A program made the translations under genes and the position numbers. Below the pieces are notes generated by a model. The model saw only the letters and a program-made list of their open reading frames with translations. It did not search any database and was not told the DNA's origin. Positions 36,901 through 49,448 of a stretch of DNA of 64,000 bases are shown piece by piece (within the stretch, counting starts at the first letter, position 1; each line of letters starts with the position of its first letter). Source of the DNA: Beverwykella pulmonaria (lineage: Eukaryota; Ascomycota; Dothideomycetes; Pleosporales; Melanommataceae); contig BCHH01000021.1 in assembly GCA_001599595.1 (NCBI GenBank), positions 115,095 through 179,094 of the forward strand. Reading direction: 5' to 3'.

Positions 36901-38686
36901 TTGAGTTGACTCAAATCCCCGTTTTGCATACTTCAATATAACCTCTTGCATAGCAAGACCATTATTGACTGTTATATGGTAGCAGCCCATTGAAAATCCT
37001 GGGCAGAATAACATATGCACGAGCAACATGCGCATCGTAAGCAGCGGCTTCTTCACAAGTTGATTCAGGAGCGAATGAATGCCAAATGCGCGATACACTT
37101 CGCGTCTAGACGAGCCTTTGCATGTGCCGTATTCTTGTCGCCTAAGTGCCTGCGCACCCTGATGTGATAAGATTGATCGTCCAGTTCAGGGGTGTTGATG
37201 TCTTGCATTGAGATCTGCGAGAAGAATATAGAGATCTCAGGCGAGATTAAACCCTTCACCTCCAGGGCATCATGTGATGAGCTCGATTACTTGCTGAAGT
37301 TCTTATGTCAGGCCGAAGCGGTCGATCCAGACCCTAACCTCGTCGAGCGGTAGCCAAACATATGCTTATTATTAACCGAATATCATAGCTTACGCATAGG
37401 TCCAGCCTTGAAAGGGCCCAAAGTGGGCTTTCATACTGGGTGTACCTACTGTCCCAATCTTCTGGAGGTGGGAGACCCGGACAAGCTCTTCGAAAGTTTC
37501 ATGGCCGTGGCCATCCAATTCTGGTTGTATCGATTGCCGTGCATCCGCCCGTAGATCTAGATCATCAATGGCGAGGTAGCGGTGAACAACCTAGTCCGTG
37601 AATATGAATAGCCGTGGTGTGGCTGATGGTGTACGAATTTTGTGGAATTCTATCCACTGAGTGTGATAATCTCCTTCTGTTCTAAGAGTCGTGAAAACTT
37701 ATGGCCTCATTTCCACCCACATTTACCTCATCCTCGCAATTTATTGCATCTCCATTTTCGAGCTGGGCGTCGGAATTGGCGTTCAGGGTATTCTGGTTGA
37801 TGTGCGTATGATGTGCCGAAGAAGCCCCCGAATGTGGAGGCTTGTGGTGGCTGGGACGTTTTCGAGTGTGCTGGAGCTTGCACTTCGCTGAATATAACGG
37901 ACCCTGCCATTCGAGACGGGAGCCGACGGTTGTGTTGAGGCTAGTAACTGTAAATCGCTGTGGGCTGTTGATTTGGGGCCCCGTTGAGGGGCTACCAACC
38001 GTGCTGAGTGCGCCTTCATCGCTCACAAAGGTCGGTGAGCGCACTTGGCATATTATCCCCGAGGACCCGCCAATGGACACGCTCCCTGATGCACCTGAAC
38101 CGTATGATATCTCCTACGTGGTCCGGATCGGATCGGAATCTTAGGACTGCGAGTTGATCATCTATATACTTTTCGGTGGACTTCATGGTCCTCTACTTTG
38201 CGCGACCTTGTTCCCCTGCTTCGGTCGCTCGCCCGTTCCCCTCACGCCATGCCGTAAATGCCAGTCGTGGCTCCTCGGACGATGGCAACTGTTGTAGATC
38301 AGCGTTTCCATATCAGAAGAAGTAATTTACAAACTTTGCAGCAGCGAATCAGAGGCCATGGTCCCTACGTTCGCTCTCAAGACTGGAACGCTGGATGAGA
38401 GGTCTGTTGTTTGGAGTTTTGCTAGAGCAGCCGAATGAGAGGTGGACAGCGAGGGCGAAAGAAAATGTGCCGTGGAAAATGCAGCTGCTATAATTGTGGT
38501 TCGTGGAGCGACTGAGGTTGTTAGAAGGCGCCATTCAAGGGTGACAGGACCGTTGCATAACAGGAAGGTAAGAGGGAGGCCACTGCAAACACGCTGTAGA
38601 TCTACACAGCTTTACTATTTCCAAATATTCTTATGTTTGCATCAATCAATCTCACAATGCCGTCTTCGTCCCATCCACATCGAAAC
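36901..38686. other. Gene-poor region, 1.8 kb
   Basis: No supported gene. On the minus strand a frame stays open from 38113 to 37682 without an ATG. A 56-codon ATG frame (38016-38186) overlaps it in another frame. Neither shows a recognisable motif. Confidence 0.4.
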
Positions 38687-41121
38687 CTACACTTGCCCCA
38701 CAGCGCCCTTCTCGCCGCTCTCCCTTGCAGCAATCTCTTCCACATTGATAACATGGCCCTTTGCCACGCTGTCCTGCAGCTCTTTCTTGCTGATCTTACA
38801 CTTTGCGAGATATTGGGACTTATCCCTGCCACATCTCCTTTCCCACAGGATATTCTGCCCCGTGCACGTCGACCCATACAGTTCCAGACAGAGCACAAAA
38901 AGAACCAACCCGGTCGTAGTTCCAATCAAATCCAAACTATTCATGTGCGCAAGTGGCAGCAAGATAATAGTGATGGCGACAGCGAAACGCACAGCGATTC
39001 GATGATTCTTCTTCAGCCGCTGGTGTGGTATCTTCTTGTGCACGTGCGAGAGCGAGATGACGCCCATGCAGGCGAGGGATATGCCCAGCCCGATGCAGTA
39101 GAACCAGCGGAGCCCGTCGGAAATGTGGTCCTCGGAGCGTGGGATGAAGGTCTCGTAGAGCGAGTCTAGGGGCGCATCCGGGCAGTCGTGGGCGCGGACG
39201 AGGACGCCGAGCGCGGAGGCCGACAGCACGAAGGACATCACGAATGGGAGGTGGGTTGAAAACCACATCAGTGCTGGGTAACGTTAGAAACTTGTTAGGT
39301 CCACTCTGGAAGATACAGTATTTCAACATAGACTAACGTGAATCCTTCTGGACTGCGGCCAGGATCTGGCTGTGTTCCAAAGAGGACCGACGAACTGATG
39401 CACCGTCTTGAAAAGGGGATGAGCACGTACCTGAGACGACATGCCGACGTATCGCATGCGTATGCAGATTAAATGAATCAATCTCGAAATACAGCCAATT
39501 GAAGGTAAACGCCTGTATCAATCCTAGCACCGCCTTACCAAAGAACGCGTTAATACCAAACTCAACACTACTCTGGTACAGCAGTCCCAGAACACATGAC
39601 CCGAACACAAGCGTAACGAACGCGCCCGTGCGTTCAATCTTATGCTCGATATTCGCTCCAGGAGTAAATTCGAAGGCTCTTTTCGCCCAGGTGATGTACT
39701 TTTCGCCCATCAACTTCGGAGGTCGTTGAAGCATGACCATGAGAGTCTGTCCGAAAACATCGAGGAACATAGCAGGCCAGATGAGTCCTTGCCGGGTTGG
39801 CTCTTCCACGTGTGTACTGGCGATCCACAGAGCAGCAGGCACGGTTATCAGTATGCCGGTTCCGACCATGGAGCCGCGCACCATGGGTATCTTCCATGCA
39901 TACCAGAACAACGAGAGCGCGATAAAAAGCCGAGCCGCAAGATAAAATGCCACCATCGGGGTGTACGTCTCGGTGAATGCGGCGGCCATATTGGTCGTGA
40001 ACCCCAGGAGACAGGTCAGTATGAAGAGCACCGAAAACCTCCTCAAGATATCATCAGAATCAAACCAACTAATCAGCACCGCAATATCCGACCAAAACTT
40101 CCAGCCCATCACAAACGTAATCACGAACCTGAGCAACGACTCCCCAGTTGGGTGCTCAGCGGCCGTATCACCCGTAATGGCAATGATACCAACATAAAAG
40201 AGGTCGATGAAGAGCTCGTAGCTGGCGACTTCTTGCGCTTCGCGGGCGCGCCAGAGAAGCCCTTTGTGGAAGTACTGCCGCACGATGGGCTTTTGGTAGA
40301 AGCGCATTGTTGTACCTAGTTTGCGCTCAGCAGCCCATTGGTCTTTGTGGAAGGAGCTGGTGGAATCGCCGTTGAGAGACGTTGCGCTGGATTCAGAGGA
40401 GTCGTCTTTTGTTCCTGTGGATTGTTAGATGTGCCCATGTGTTTGTAGTGCTGCATGCTTGCGTTAAGTGCCTTCATGCGATATACCACAGTACTATAAA
40501 AGCGCTGCTGGCCAAAGTGATCCTCTTGCCCTCTGTCCAGACCGGCTGGACAGTCCTGTGAGCCCCCGGCGGAGCTTAGAGAATTCCACTTACTCAAATG
40601 CGCCGAATACCCATACTTTGAAAAACTCGCATCCAACTGCACCGCATGCTCCGAAATCATGTGAATCTCATTACTCAGAGCATCCAGCTCCCTAATGACC
40701 CTTTCAAACTCATCTGCCAGATCCCCATGCTCTTCCTTAAGCTGCTTGTGTTTGTTCTCATGGTGCTCGTGCGTATGTCTCAGAGCCTCAACCTATCTCT
40801 CAGTCAAATTAGCCGTCAAATCTCCAAGTCTGGATTCCAGAATGCAGGTGAATGGCAACGCACGTGTTCCGCCGACCCATGAATAACAAGATCAAAACCC
40901 CCCTCCTTTTCCGTCGTTGAAAGTGTCCGTCTTAGCTGCTCCGCCTCATCTGGCGAACTTGCGATATGCACTTTCCTTCCATCGGGGCGAAAGAAATGCC
41001 GCAGTCGTCTCCCTGTGTTGTGCAGATGGTGGTGATGATGAAGGGTCGAGGTGCCGTTTGCGGGGGTCATGGAACCACCCGTCGTCCCGCCGTCAACAAG
41101 GGTCTGTGGGGTCGATGCCAT
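38687..41121 (-). CDS. LtrA-like multispanning membrane protein with N-terminal helical domain
   Basis: Belongs to the family of bacterial LtrA (low temperature requirement A), whose biochemical role is not established. Four exons, 40864-41121, 40594-40792, 39431-40414 and 38687-39273, give 675 aa. Residues ~1-85 are soluble, with a His cluster (HHHHHLH) and RHFFRPDGRKVHIASSPDE. Residues ~86-150 form a charged helical stretch (EALRHTHEHHENKHKQLKEE), probably a coiled coil. The membrane part starts near residue 190 with YELFIDLFYVGIIAITGD, the LtrA hallmark, and has about ten hydrophobic helices to residue ~640. The protein ends in a hydrophilic tail (AKGHVINVEEIAARESGE). The joined exons rebuild HVEALR, HLRTKDDSSES and VVSALMWF. 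Substrate unknown. Such N-terminally extended LtrA proteins are common in filamentous fungi. Confidence 0.85.
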
Positions 41122-41890
41122 CTTGATGTCCAGTCACAAGAACAACAGCAACAACGAAAATGTTGCGGCTGGGGCTCAAGATCATATATAGATTGGGGCT
41201 TGGACCACGGCCCTTCTCTCACAAGCTTTGTCGGGATCTGCATCTTGGTTTAAAGAGCGTACAAATCGTGGCTTGCCTTGGCGACAACTCTAGAGATCGT
41301 GGTTGGTTGAATTGGATAAGGAGATAAGATGAATAAGCCTTGTCAGCACTTGAGGAAGCTTGGTGCAGGGCTGAAAGGAATCGGCAGGTCCAAGCTTTTT
41401 GTGGCACACACAAAGGATGAGGGGTCAATTTCCGTAAGACCATGATGTTGTTGGCCAAAACGTTGATATGGGGATATGTCGATAAAATACCAGACCTAAA
41501 TACTTTGGTACGCGGTTTTACGAGCAGACAACGCCTCGCTTTTGACGAGTTCATCTTAAAGCAAGATTGGCGCCAAGGGAGTTAAGACGAGAATGGCCAT
41601 TGATAAATCTAAGGTAATTGATTATGAAATTATACGGGATACCAATAGTATATCCACTAAAGATTCACGATCTTCGAAAGCGTCATGCAAGCTACTTTTC
41701 TATGATTTCTTCTATACTCGCACCCGGATCGTAAGTGCTTTCGTACCCCCGCCTCCATGCTAAGAAATTTCAAGCAAAGTTAGCTCGAGGGCAAGGATAA
41801 TAAAGAACTTTTGCTCATTAGAAATGGAACTGGAGCTGCCAGAAAGGTCTTTGCGTTCGAATCCGAATTGCCTGCTTGGAGTTGAGATCC
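41122..41890. other. Intergenic, 769 bp
   Basis: 5' side of the LtrA-like gene and 3' side of the antiporter gene. AT-rich stretch at 41560-41720. No gene seen. Confidence 0.5.
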
Positions 41891-43871
41891 TTAAGCACTC
41901 GGCGGTGTAGGCTGGTCATCAGGGAAACGAATAGTCCGCTGAGTAATATTCATCGGATGGACGGAGCTAGGACGAGACACGAACTCAATCGCATCTTGTG
42001 AGCTTTGGGCCGGTGGTGCTACTGACAAGCTGACTTGGCTAGGAGTGATTGGCAAGCTTCCTGGTGTGTTACGCGCCTGAGAACTTGCTCTCGATCGACC
42101 ATGGGAGGTTGCTCGGGACTGACTGTTAGAGCTATTCGGGCGAACAATAGATCGACCAATGCGATGGACCAGACGCGGGATGGGATTTGTACCGCTGTAG
42201 GAACCGGCTCCTGGGCGATCTTGGAGACCGTGTTCTGAATCGCTAGTTACGGCTTGAACATGGAAGGGCTCAGGTTCGTTTCTGTCCGTTGATAAGGCGT
42301 TTGAGATTGTTCGTGGGAGGTAGAAGCCGAGCTTTCCTACTGGGATGCTGATTCCGTGGATTACCTAGATATCTTAGCTCGATGTGTTTAACAGGAAGCA
42401 TAGCCTATCACTTACGACACTACAGATGCAAAGAAACCAAACCACCACATTCATGACCTCCATGAGAAACTTAGCATCTGGCCTAATTTCTCCTTCCACC
42501 GTGATGTGCTTTAAGAAGTCCAGACTGACGTAAAGATAGAATATTGCACTGACACCAATGGGGCCGAAGAAACCTACGTACAGTGCTTGCCTCGGTTCCT
42601 CGATCTGGTGTATGTGTTTGTGCATAGCAAAGACGATTGGTAGACGGCGGAAAAGAAGGACAAGAATCCCAAGAAAGATGAGGCGAACTGGAGAAATAAC
42701 ATTGTTGTGGAAGAAGCTGTTCCAGGGACAGACTGCACCAAACCAGATAAATATGGTGACGTTGAGGAGCATATCGAGAGTGGGTTGGAAGGAGTCGTCC
42801 TCGGTCTCCAGACGGAACCAGTCACTAGGGTGGTAATCAGTATGTGTGTTTGTAGGACTCCAACTCGTTTATGGTATTTTTGCTTACTCCCAAGTGAATA
42901 AATTCCCGGCTATAAAGCACGCAAGCACATCATCAGAGCCAATCATTCCAGCTGTTCCAACAATGAAGAGCTTCATGACTGGTTAGATTTTCTTAATAAT
43001 CTCGTTTAAAGTGGTCTAACACTTACTGATAGACTGATAGCGAAGACTAGGAAGCTTTCTCTGTCGACATATCTACGCTCCTCGGCCCAGTGCAGAAGCT
43101 CTTTGGCTATCCAACCAACAGTAGCCCCATATACAATGCTGAGGAGGATTACATAGCCCCAAGTCTCTCCAAACCAGAGGCTGATGGCATGACCAGCGCT
43201 GCTGTCCTGACCCAACCCGCCATCTCCAACATGCATGATCAGATAGAGAGGTAGGAATAGAAACGGATACCCTAGCCCATCATTTGCTCCCGATTCAGCA
43301 ATGATGATCTTTTGCAGCTCCTTGGGAATGTTCTTGTCAGCAAACTGCCCCTTGACAATACTGTTTGACAGCACCGGGTCGGTCGGAGTTACACAAGCTC
43401 CAACTGCAAGCGCTTGGAGGAAGCCTATATGTGGGACCAAACCAAAAACCAAAAGGCTTGTGCAGAGCCACATGACCGTCATGCCAGGGCCGAGGAGAAG
43501 AGCCAAGCTCCTCCACTCAGTCTTGAGGTACTTGGAAGGCAGTTGTACCCCTGCGAGTACAAGCTGGACACCGAGGACAAGTCTGCAGAAGTAGAAGGTG
43601 ATTGTTTCAAGTGTTTCGGGATTACCGAGAGCATACTGCTCGGGCCTGATTAAGTTTGTCGCATGCGGTGAGAATATGACGCCAGCTACAAGTGATATCA
43701 CTTGGATGGGATTAACACGGAAATATGGCCAATGCATCGTTTGAGTGTCTTACATGCTTCGGATAAGTAGAACTTCTCTTTGAAGAGATAAGACACCAGC
43801 CCAAAGAGAGTGATAAACCCGCCCAGTGTGGCGCAAGCAATATTGAAGTTGACCACCGCAAGGGTAGGCAT
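41891..43871 (-). CDS. Na+/H+ antiporter (Nha1/Sod2 type)
   Basis: A plasma-membrane cation/proton antiporter of the CPA1 group, exporting Na+ (and often K+) in exchange for protons. Five exons, 43754-43871, 43027-43700, 42888-42970, 42416-42824 and 41891-42364, give 585 aa. The start MPTLAVVNFNIACATLGGF matches fungal Nha1. About 12 hydrophobic helices run to residue ~440. Landmarks are ACVTPTDPVLSNSIVKG, AESGANDGLGYPFLF with the acidic residue of the ion site, MIGSDDVLACFIAGN, and TWDDWFRLETEDDS after splicing. The Ser-rich cytosolic tail is about 140 residues, far shorter than in yeast Nha1 and closer to fission yeast Sod2. Intron 2 has two AGs in its acceptor region (CCAG and, six bases on, GAAG). 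Only the second keeps the frame. Confidence 0.9.
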
Positions 43872-46634
43872 GTTGAGTCAGCTGCTGGTGTTTTAAGTCG
43901 CAAGTAAGTTTTCTGCGACGCAAGGCTAATGTTAGGGAACTTTGAGCAGGCTGGTCTTTTGATATTGGATGAATGTTATTGTGGCATTTGAGGAAGTGCG
44001 TGCAGGAAAGGTCTCCGGGTGCGCCACTCTGAAAACCAAAAAAAAAGAGTAAGCTTCAAACAACTTGGAAGGTGCTATCTATTGTGGTTGAGGATATCTG
44101 GAAAGGTGAAGGCTGAGTGAAAGTTTGATCAAACAAGAGTTGAGCCTCTCCAAGATTGTAGCGTCATGTAGCGCCTTGGCAACAACAGAACTCTTGGAAC
44201 TATTCAAGCAACGCCAATTCTATTGACTTGCAGCTTCGCCTACTCAAAAGAATTGTTTGTGCAAAAACGACGCTGAAACCGACCATGTTTAAAAGTTTAA
44301 GGTCACGCTTCTGGCCTGAAGAGGAAGCTCTTGAACTTGCTAATTTTTTCCCACAAATCACATCGAAACTTATCGTCAAGCAGGTAACAGGCAATGTGAT
44401 CATATCCTTTCGATGTTCGATTGTGCAATACTATTCTCATGAGACGTCAGATGAGTTTTCGCAGTATACAGCAGTGTCGGCGACGATTGGAGATAAATAT
44501 CGTTACGAGTTTGTGAATATAAACCCATCGCTTGCAGTAAACCCTTGCCGTTTATAGATAGTATAGTAGCTGCATCTGTTTATATGCCCGGCATAGTTCC
44601 TCGTGGTAAATTTTGTAAGACAATGTGGCGCTGCAACTCTGCTTTGACCTCTACCTAAGCTTGCGCTTAAAAGGCGAGGAGGATCCTGAGAAAGTTAGAC
44701 TGCTTACCATCGGTGGTACTTGCAGTCAACTTGAACAATAAGAATAGCAAAATTGTAGTTGGGGGCTCTCGAATGAGAAGTTACATGGCCAATCCGAGAA
44801 AGTAAGAGATGTAGCAAAGATGAAGTTGAGGGTTAAATGGGAACCTTTAGTGTAAGCTCAGCTCAAACACTTACCTCGCCCCCCGCTCACATATATTTTG
44901 TGGTCTGATGTGAATATCTCTGGTGTAATTAGGTTTCAGGCCTTATCAGTCCCTCCAAAGTCCCATGCTGGTGTATCAATGTCTTGTTTCCATGTATGCA
45001 AGCACATGTGATAATCTAATTGAACATCAACTGCAGCCCCTCTCTTTTGCCTCGTGCAATTTAAGGTTCCTATGGCGCTACGAAGATATCCTTGCGTCAG
45101 TCTCATGCCAATACGGATACCTAAGCAGCTGAAGGTGGGGGTTAGAGCATGTGAAATGGCCGAATTCACACCACCTACGGGCCATGTTCAGATCGCCTCG
45201 GGCGCCTGATCTGACATGGGATTCGGTGAGTTCTCCCAGAACATGGTTTTCTAGGTGATCATCTTGTCGAGGACACTGCCCAACTCGAAGAGGACTAAAG
45301 CACAACCTCGTCAGTGGCGGGCTTTGATGGTAGTGGTACAACTTTATTCCTCACTACCCCGCTCCATTACAAGTAGATGTATATGTCCCTCCTTTCAACA
45401 ATGTATAATGGTGGTTTATGTAGTGAGGATGCGAAGTGTACGCCGGCGGAAGGTCAAGCCACATGCTCGCAGGACTGGCGGAGAATCCTGGATCGCATGC
45501 TGGTCGCAGCGTCACGGCAAAATGTAACAGTATTTGAGGCGGTCAGCGACAGCAAATCAGCAGCGTGGCTCAGCAGTTCCCGAGAATGTGCGGCGTAGCG
45601 TGGGCGATCGCGTTGGTCCCTGCAGGAGCCCAGATCTGTGTTCCGAATTTTCGCGACGTGCTCCATCCACTGCGAGAAATGCAATTGCACTGTGCCTCGT
45701 GCTCAGCTCACTGCCAAAGCCTCCCTTCCGTGCCGGACCTCGTCGCTGCAATGCCTACGCGAGACAAGCCGGCCCGGCGTGCAAGCGAGGTGTCTGGGAG
45801 GTGTCTACGCGATCAGCGCTGTGAAAGGCGCCACGGCCCTTGGACAACTGGCGGTGTCGACACGAGACGAAATGTAGTGTCACTCGCTTGCTTGGCGGGC
45901 GAGCGGGGAGCTGGAATCAGTTCCAATCCCCAGGCGGAGAGGGCCTCGGTGGGCGCGCTGGAGAGCGAATGCGTCAAAGTGCGTGGGCCCTGCTCCTCCC
46001 AGTGTCCAAGCTGCCGCCGCGCGGTTTTCACCCCACACAACATTCACACACACACACACACGCTGCGGGCGCGCAGCAGTGCTGAGTAGTGCAATCAGAT
46101 ACCTAGCGGTGGCAATGGCGCACGAAGGGCAACAAGAAATAGTTGCCGTGAACGTCAATACCAGACTGGCTGGGTCGTTGGCCCGTCTGGCTATCTTATC
46201 CTCTGACCCCTGAACAGGTCCCATCTCGAACGCCTGTCGCGTCACTAAGCCGACTCCGATTTAGGACAACCAAGGGTGTTGCTCAAAATTCTATTCACCG
46301 CCTTGAGCTCACACCTTCCCTTAAAAACGGTCCTGCCCGCCCGCCGACAGCTGTCACTCCTACGTCCTCTCTTCTACCCCTCCCCCCCTCCCGCCCTATC
46401 ACTCGTGTGTTGCGGGCTTTGTATCTTATCGTGTTGCGTTGGCGCACTCCTCCTTGAAATATTCTTCCCTTCCCAACAAGCGACCCGCTCCTCAACAACC
46501 CACCACCAACTAGGCCGTCCCCCACTTCAATCGCTCCTTGCGCCTCGTTGGTTGTCTATTGGGCGCCTACAAAAAGTCGTACAACCTTCTGTACTGCCAT
46601 TGACATCCAGAAACCTGTCTTTCTAGCCGTCAGC
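43872..46634. other. Divergent intergenic region, 2.8 kb
   Basis: Lies between the antiporter and desaturase genes, which are divergent, so it holds both promoters. Small open frames (for example 44228-44557 plus) show no family features. The right part (45.5-46.6 kb) is GC-rich and contains a CA repeat. Pyrimidine-rich stretches precede the desaturase start. Confidence 0.5.
46045..46061. repeat. CA dinucleotide microsatellite
   Basis: An uninterrupted run of about eight CA units, about 575 bp upstream of the desaturase start codon. Confidence 0.85.
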
Positions 46635-48195
46635 ATGGCTACCACCGCTCGCCCGCAAAACCCCGTCCTGCGGAGGACCGTCACCACGGACTCGGTCCCG
46701 TCGTCGTCTCCAAATTCCGTGTCGGTGTCTCCCATTGACTCTCCCACGCAGTCTGCGTCTTCCACCTCCCTGTCTTCGCTCGGCTCGGTCGACGCCGTGG
46801 ATGTCAAGAACACCCGCGGCACCCTTCTTGACACGTACGGCAACGAATTCGAAATTCCCGACTACACCATCAAGCAGATCCGCGATGCCATCCCGGCCCA
46901 CTGCTTCGAGCGCTCCGCCGCCAAGGGCTTCTATTTCGTCGGTCGCGACGTGGCCTCGCTTGCCACCACCTTCTACCTTTTCAACCACTTTGTGACACCC
47001 GAGTACATCCCATCAACTCCCGCTCGGGCCGTGTTGTGGGCTGGATACACCTTCCTGCAAGGATTGTTCGGAACGGGCCTCTGGGTCATGGCGCACGAGT
47101 GCGGCCACCAGTCATTCTCGACCTCCAAGACGCTCAACGACACCGTGGGCTGGCTCGCACACTCCTCCCTGCTTGTTCCGTACTTCTCCTGGAAAATCTC
47201 CCACTCCAAACACCACAAGGCCACCGGAAACATGTCTCGCGATATGGTTTTCGTGCCAAAGACGAGGGAGCTTTATGCTACCCGCACCAGCCGCCTGATC
47301 CACCAGGTCCACGAGCTGACGGAGGAAACCCCGATCGCCACTCTCATCCACATGATCGGACAACAGCTTGGAGGCTGGCAGTTGTATCTCTTCGCCAACG
47401 TTACCGGCCACGACAACCACGAGCGACAACCCGAGGGTAAGGGTAAGGGAAAGAAGAACGGCTTCTTCGGCGGTGTAAGCCACTTTTGGCCTTCCAGTCC
47501 TTTGTATGAGAAGAAGCAGGAGCACCTCGTCCTGCTTAGCGATCTCGGTATTGCCATCACCTTGGGCGCCCTTTACTGGGTGTATAGCAACTGGGGATGG
47601 AACAACCTGTTCGTCTGGTATTTCATTCCGTACTTCTGGGTGCACCACTGGCTCGGTAAGTCATTCTGAATGTCCTTGAGCTGTGCAAAATTGACGGGAT
47701 ACAGTCGCCATTACCTACCTCCAGCACACTGATCCTACTCTTCCCCACTACGACGCACATACCTGGACATACACCCGTGGAGCCGCTGCCACGATCGATC
47801 GTGAATTCGGGTTCATTGGCCGCACCCTCTTCCATAGCATCATCGAGACCCATGTCCTACACCACTACGTGTCTATCATCCCATTCTACAACGCCGATGA
47901 GGCTTCGGACGCAATCAGGAAGGTCATGGGCAAGCACTATAGATCCGATACCGAGGGTGGCCCCATTGGCTTCCTGAAGGCCCTCTGGAAGAGTGCTCGC
48001 TGGTGCCAGTGGGTCGAGCCCAGCGTCGGCGCCCAGGGTGAAGGTAAGGGTGTTCTCTTCTACCGCAACCGCAACGGACTCGGCACGGCGCCAGAGGCGA
48101 TCCCCGCGCCTGTCGGGAAGCTGGTCGCTGGTAAGGGTGCGAAGATGGAAGTTGGCCCTGACGCCGACAACTTCTACGAGAGTGACGATGAGTGA
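46635..48195 (+). CDS. Delta-12 (oleate) fatty acid desaturase
   Basis: An ER membrane di-iron desaturase that converts oleoyl to linoleoyl chains. Exons 46635-47655 and 47705-48195 give 503 aa. The start MATTARPQNPVLRRT is followed by a Ser-rich leader. The three histidine boxes are HECGHQ, HSKHH and HVLHH, in the spacing of FAD2-type enzymes. Hydrophobic segments flank the boxes (AVLWAGYTFLQGLFGTGLW; LVLLSDLGIAITLGALYW). The joined exons rebuild HHWLVAITYLQHTDP. A loop carries a Gly/Lys run (EGKGKGKKNG), common in the fungal enzymes. The tail ends with acidic residues (NFYESDDE). Delta-12 rather than omega-3 activity is inferred from overall wording and cannot be proven from sequence alone. 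Confidence 0.93.
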
Positions 48196-49448
48196 TTTAT
48201 GGCATGATGTTACGATCGAGTTATCAAAAAAATATACCGCATCGAGGGAGGAGTTAATCAAGCTCGGCCGTCTTGCCTATGTGTTTCTTTTCTCTCTGCA
48301 TCCAGTCAAGCGTTTGCATCAAGATTCAAGATTACTGTCTTTGGCTTTGATAGACCACTATTCCCCATAGGACCAAGGTATGAGGGATGGTTTGGAGAGT
48401 TATTGTAAGGGATATCATTTAAGTAAACAGGTGGTAGAAAATATGAACAAAAAATTCGAAGATTCAAATGTTCGTATGCAAGATGTGAGGAAGAGATCGA
48501 ATGTCTCGTGCGTGACGCATCCCCACCTATCTATATCTAAAGTTGCCCGGTTCTTCCGCAACCCTGCTTGGTGGCGATTGCGGGGAAAGGAGCAAACCAG
48601 GCCTAGGCCGGTCAACTGCTTGTTTGTTGTGACATGATCAAACCACTTGGACGCCTAAGAGCAAGGTGCTGCGAGGGAAGGTGTGCTGGTTATTTGCGTG
48701 GTTGCGATGTGATTGGGCACGGATGTCCCTGAATGCAGACATGCGGTGTAGTACCCATATCGACGAAGATTCAGACGATGGTTGGTGTCTTACCCACCTT
48801 TTCCCTGAACGACTACGTAAGAAGCTTGAGCGGCGTGATCTCACTGCATGTTTCCACCAAGGGAACATGTCCAGCTCCCACCTGCCCTTGGACGCGGGTC
48901 TGGCTTTAGGACATAGCTGTTAAGTTTGCCCTGTGCCGTCCCTTTGTGAGCGCTCAGAAAGCATCGAAGCACCTGCGATGCCCTCTCGCGTGTGACAACA
49001 TATTATACGTTGAGTCGAGTTACGAATAGCACAAGGTGCAGCAGTGCTATAGCTGAACATTGCCACGAAACGAATAGGAAAGAGAAGTATGTAGCGGTCG
49101 TTGGTAAGGAACAAGATATCATCGGCGACCCTCGTCTGCTCCAGCTACGACGCACGGTGAGTCGTGCTCTAGGCCAGGTAATAGAGGATAGTCAGATGAA
49201 AGCAATGCGCTCTTGCGAGCAACACGCCTGCCCTTTCCTACAATAAATTCTGGCCAGAATGAGTGAAGAGAGAAAGATCGTGGGCGAAGATTTTCAACTA
49301 TATAGGCGCGGCGCTGACCAATCATGTCCGCCGGATTATCGATTTGCCTTGACGCTAGCACCAGAGCAGCGCACCCTCGACACCTCCAAACCTCGTTGAC
49401 GACGTCGAGCTCCGCAGCAAACGCCATCGCCATTGCACACGCCCAAAC
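48196..49448. other. Intergenic, 1.25 kb
   Basis: 3' flank of the desaturase gene and promoter of the complex I subunit gene. Only short open frames on both strands; no gene or repeat recognised. Confidence 0.5.

Noticed and set aside
44228..44557. 109-codon plus-strand frame between the antiporter and desaturase genes
   Set aside because: Reads somewhat protein-like (RFWPEEEALELANFFPQI), but there is no recognised family, no splice context and no supporting neighbour. It could be revisited with RNA data.
46021..46085. CRISPR-like array or structured RNA at the CA repeat
   Set aside because: Only a dinucleotide microsatellite; no repeat-spacer structure, and the genome is eukaryotic.
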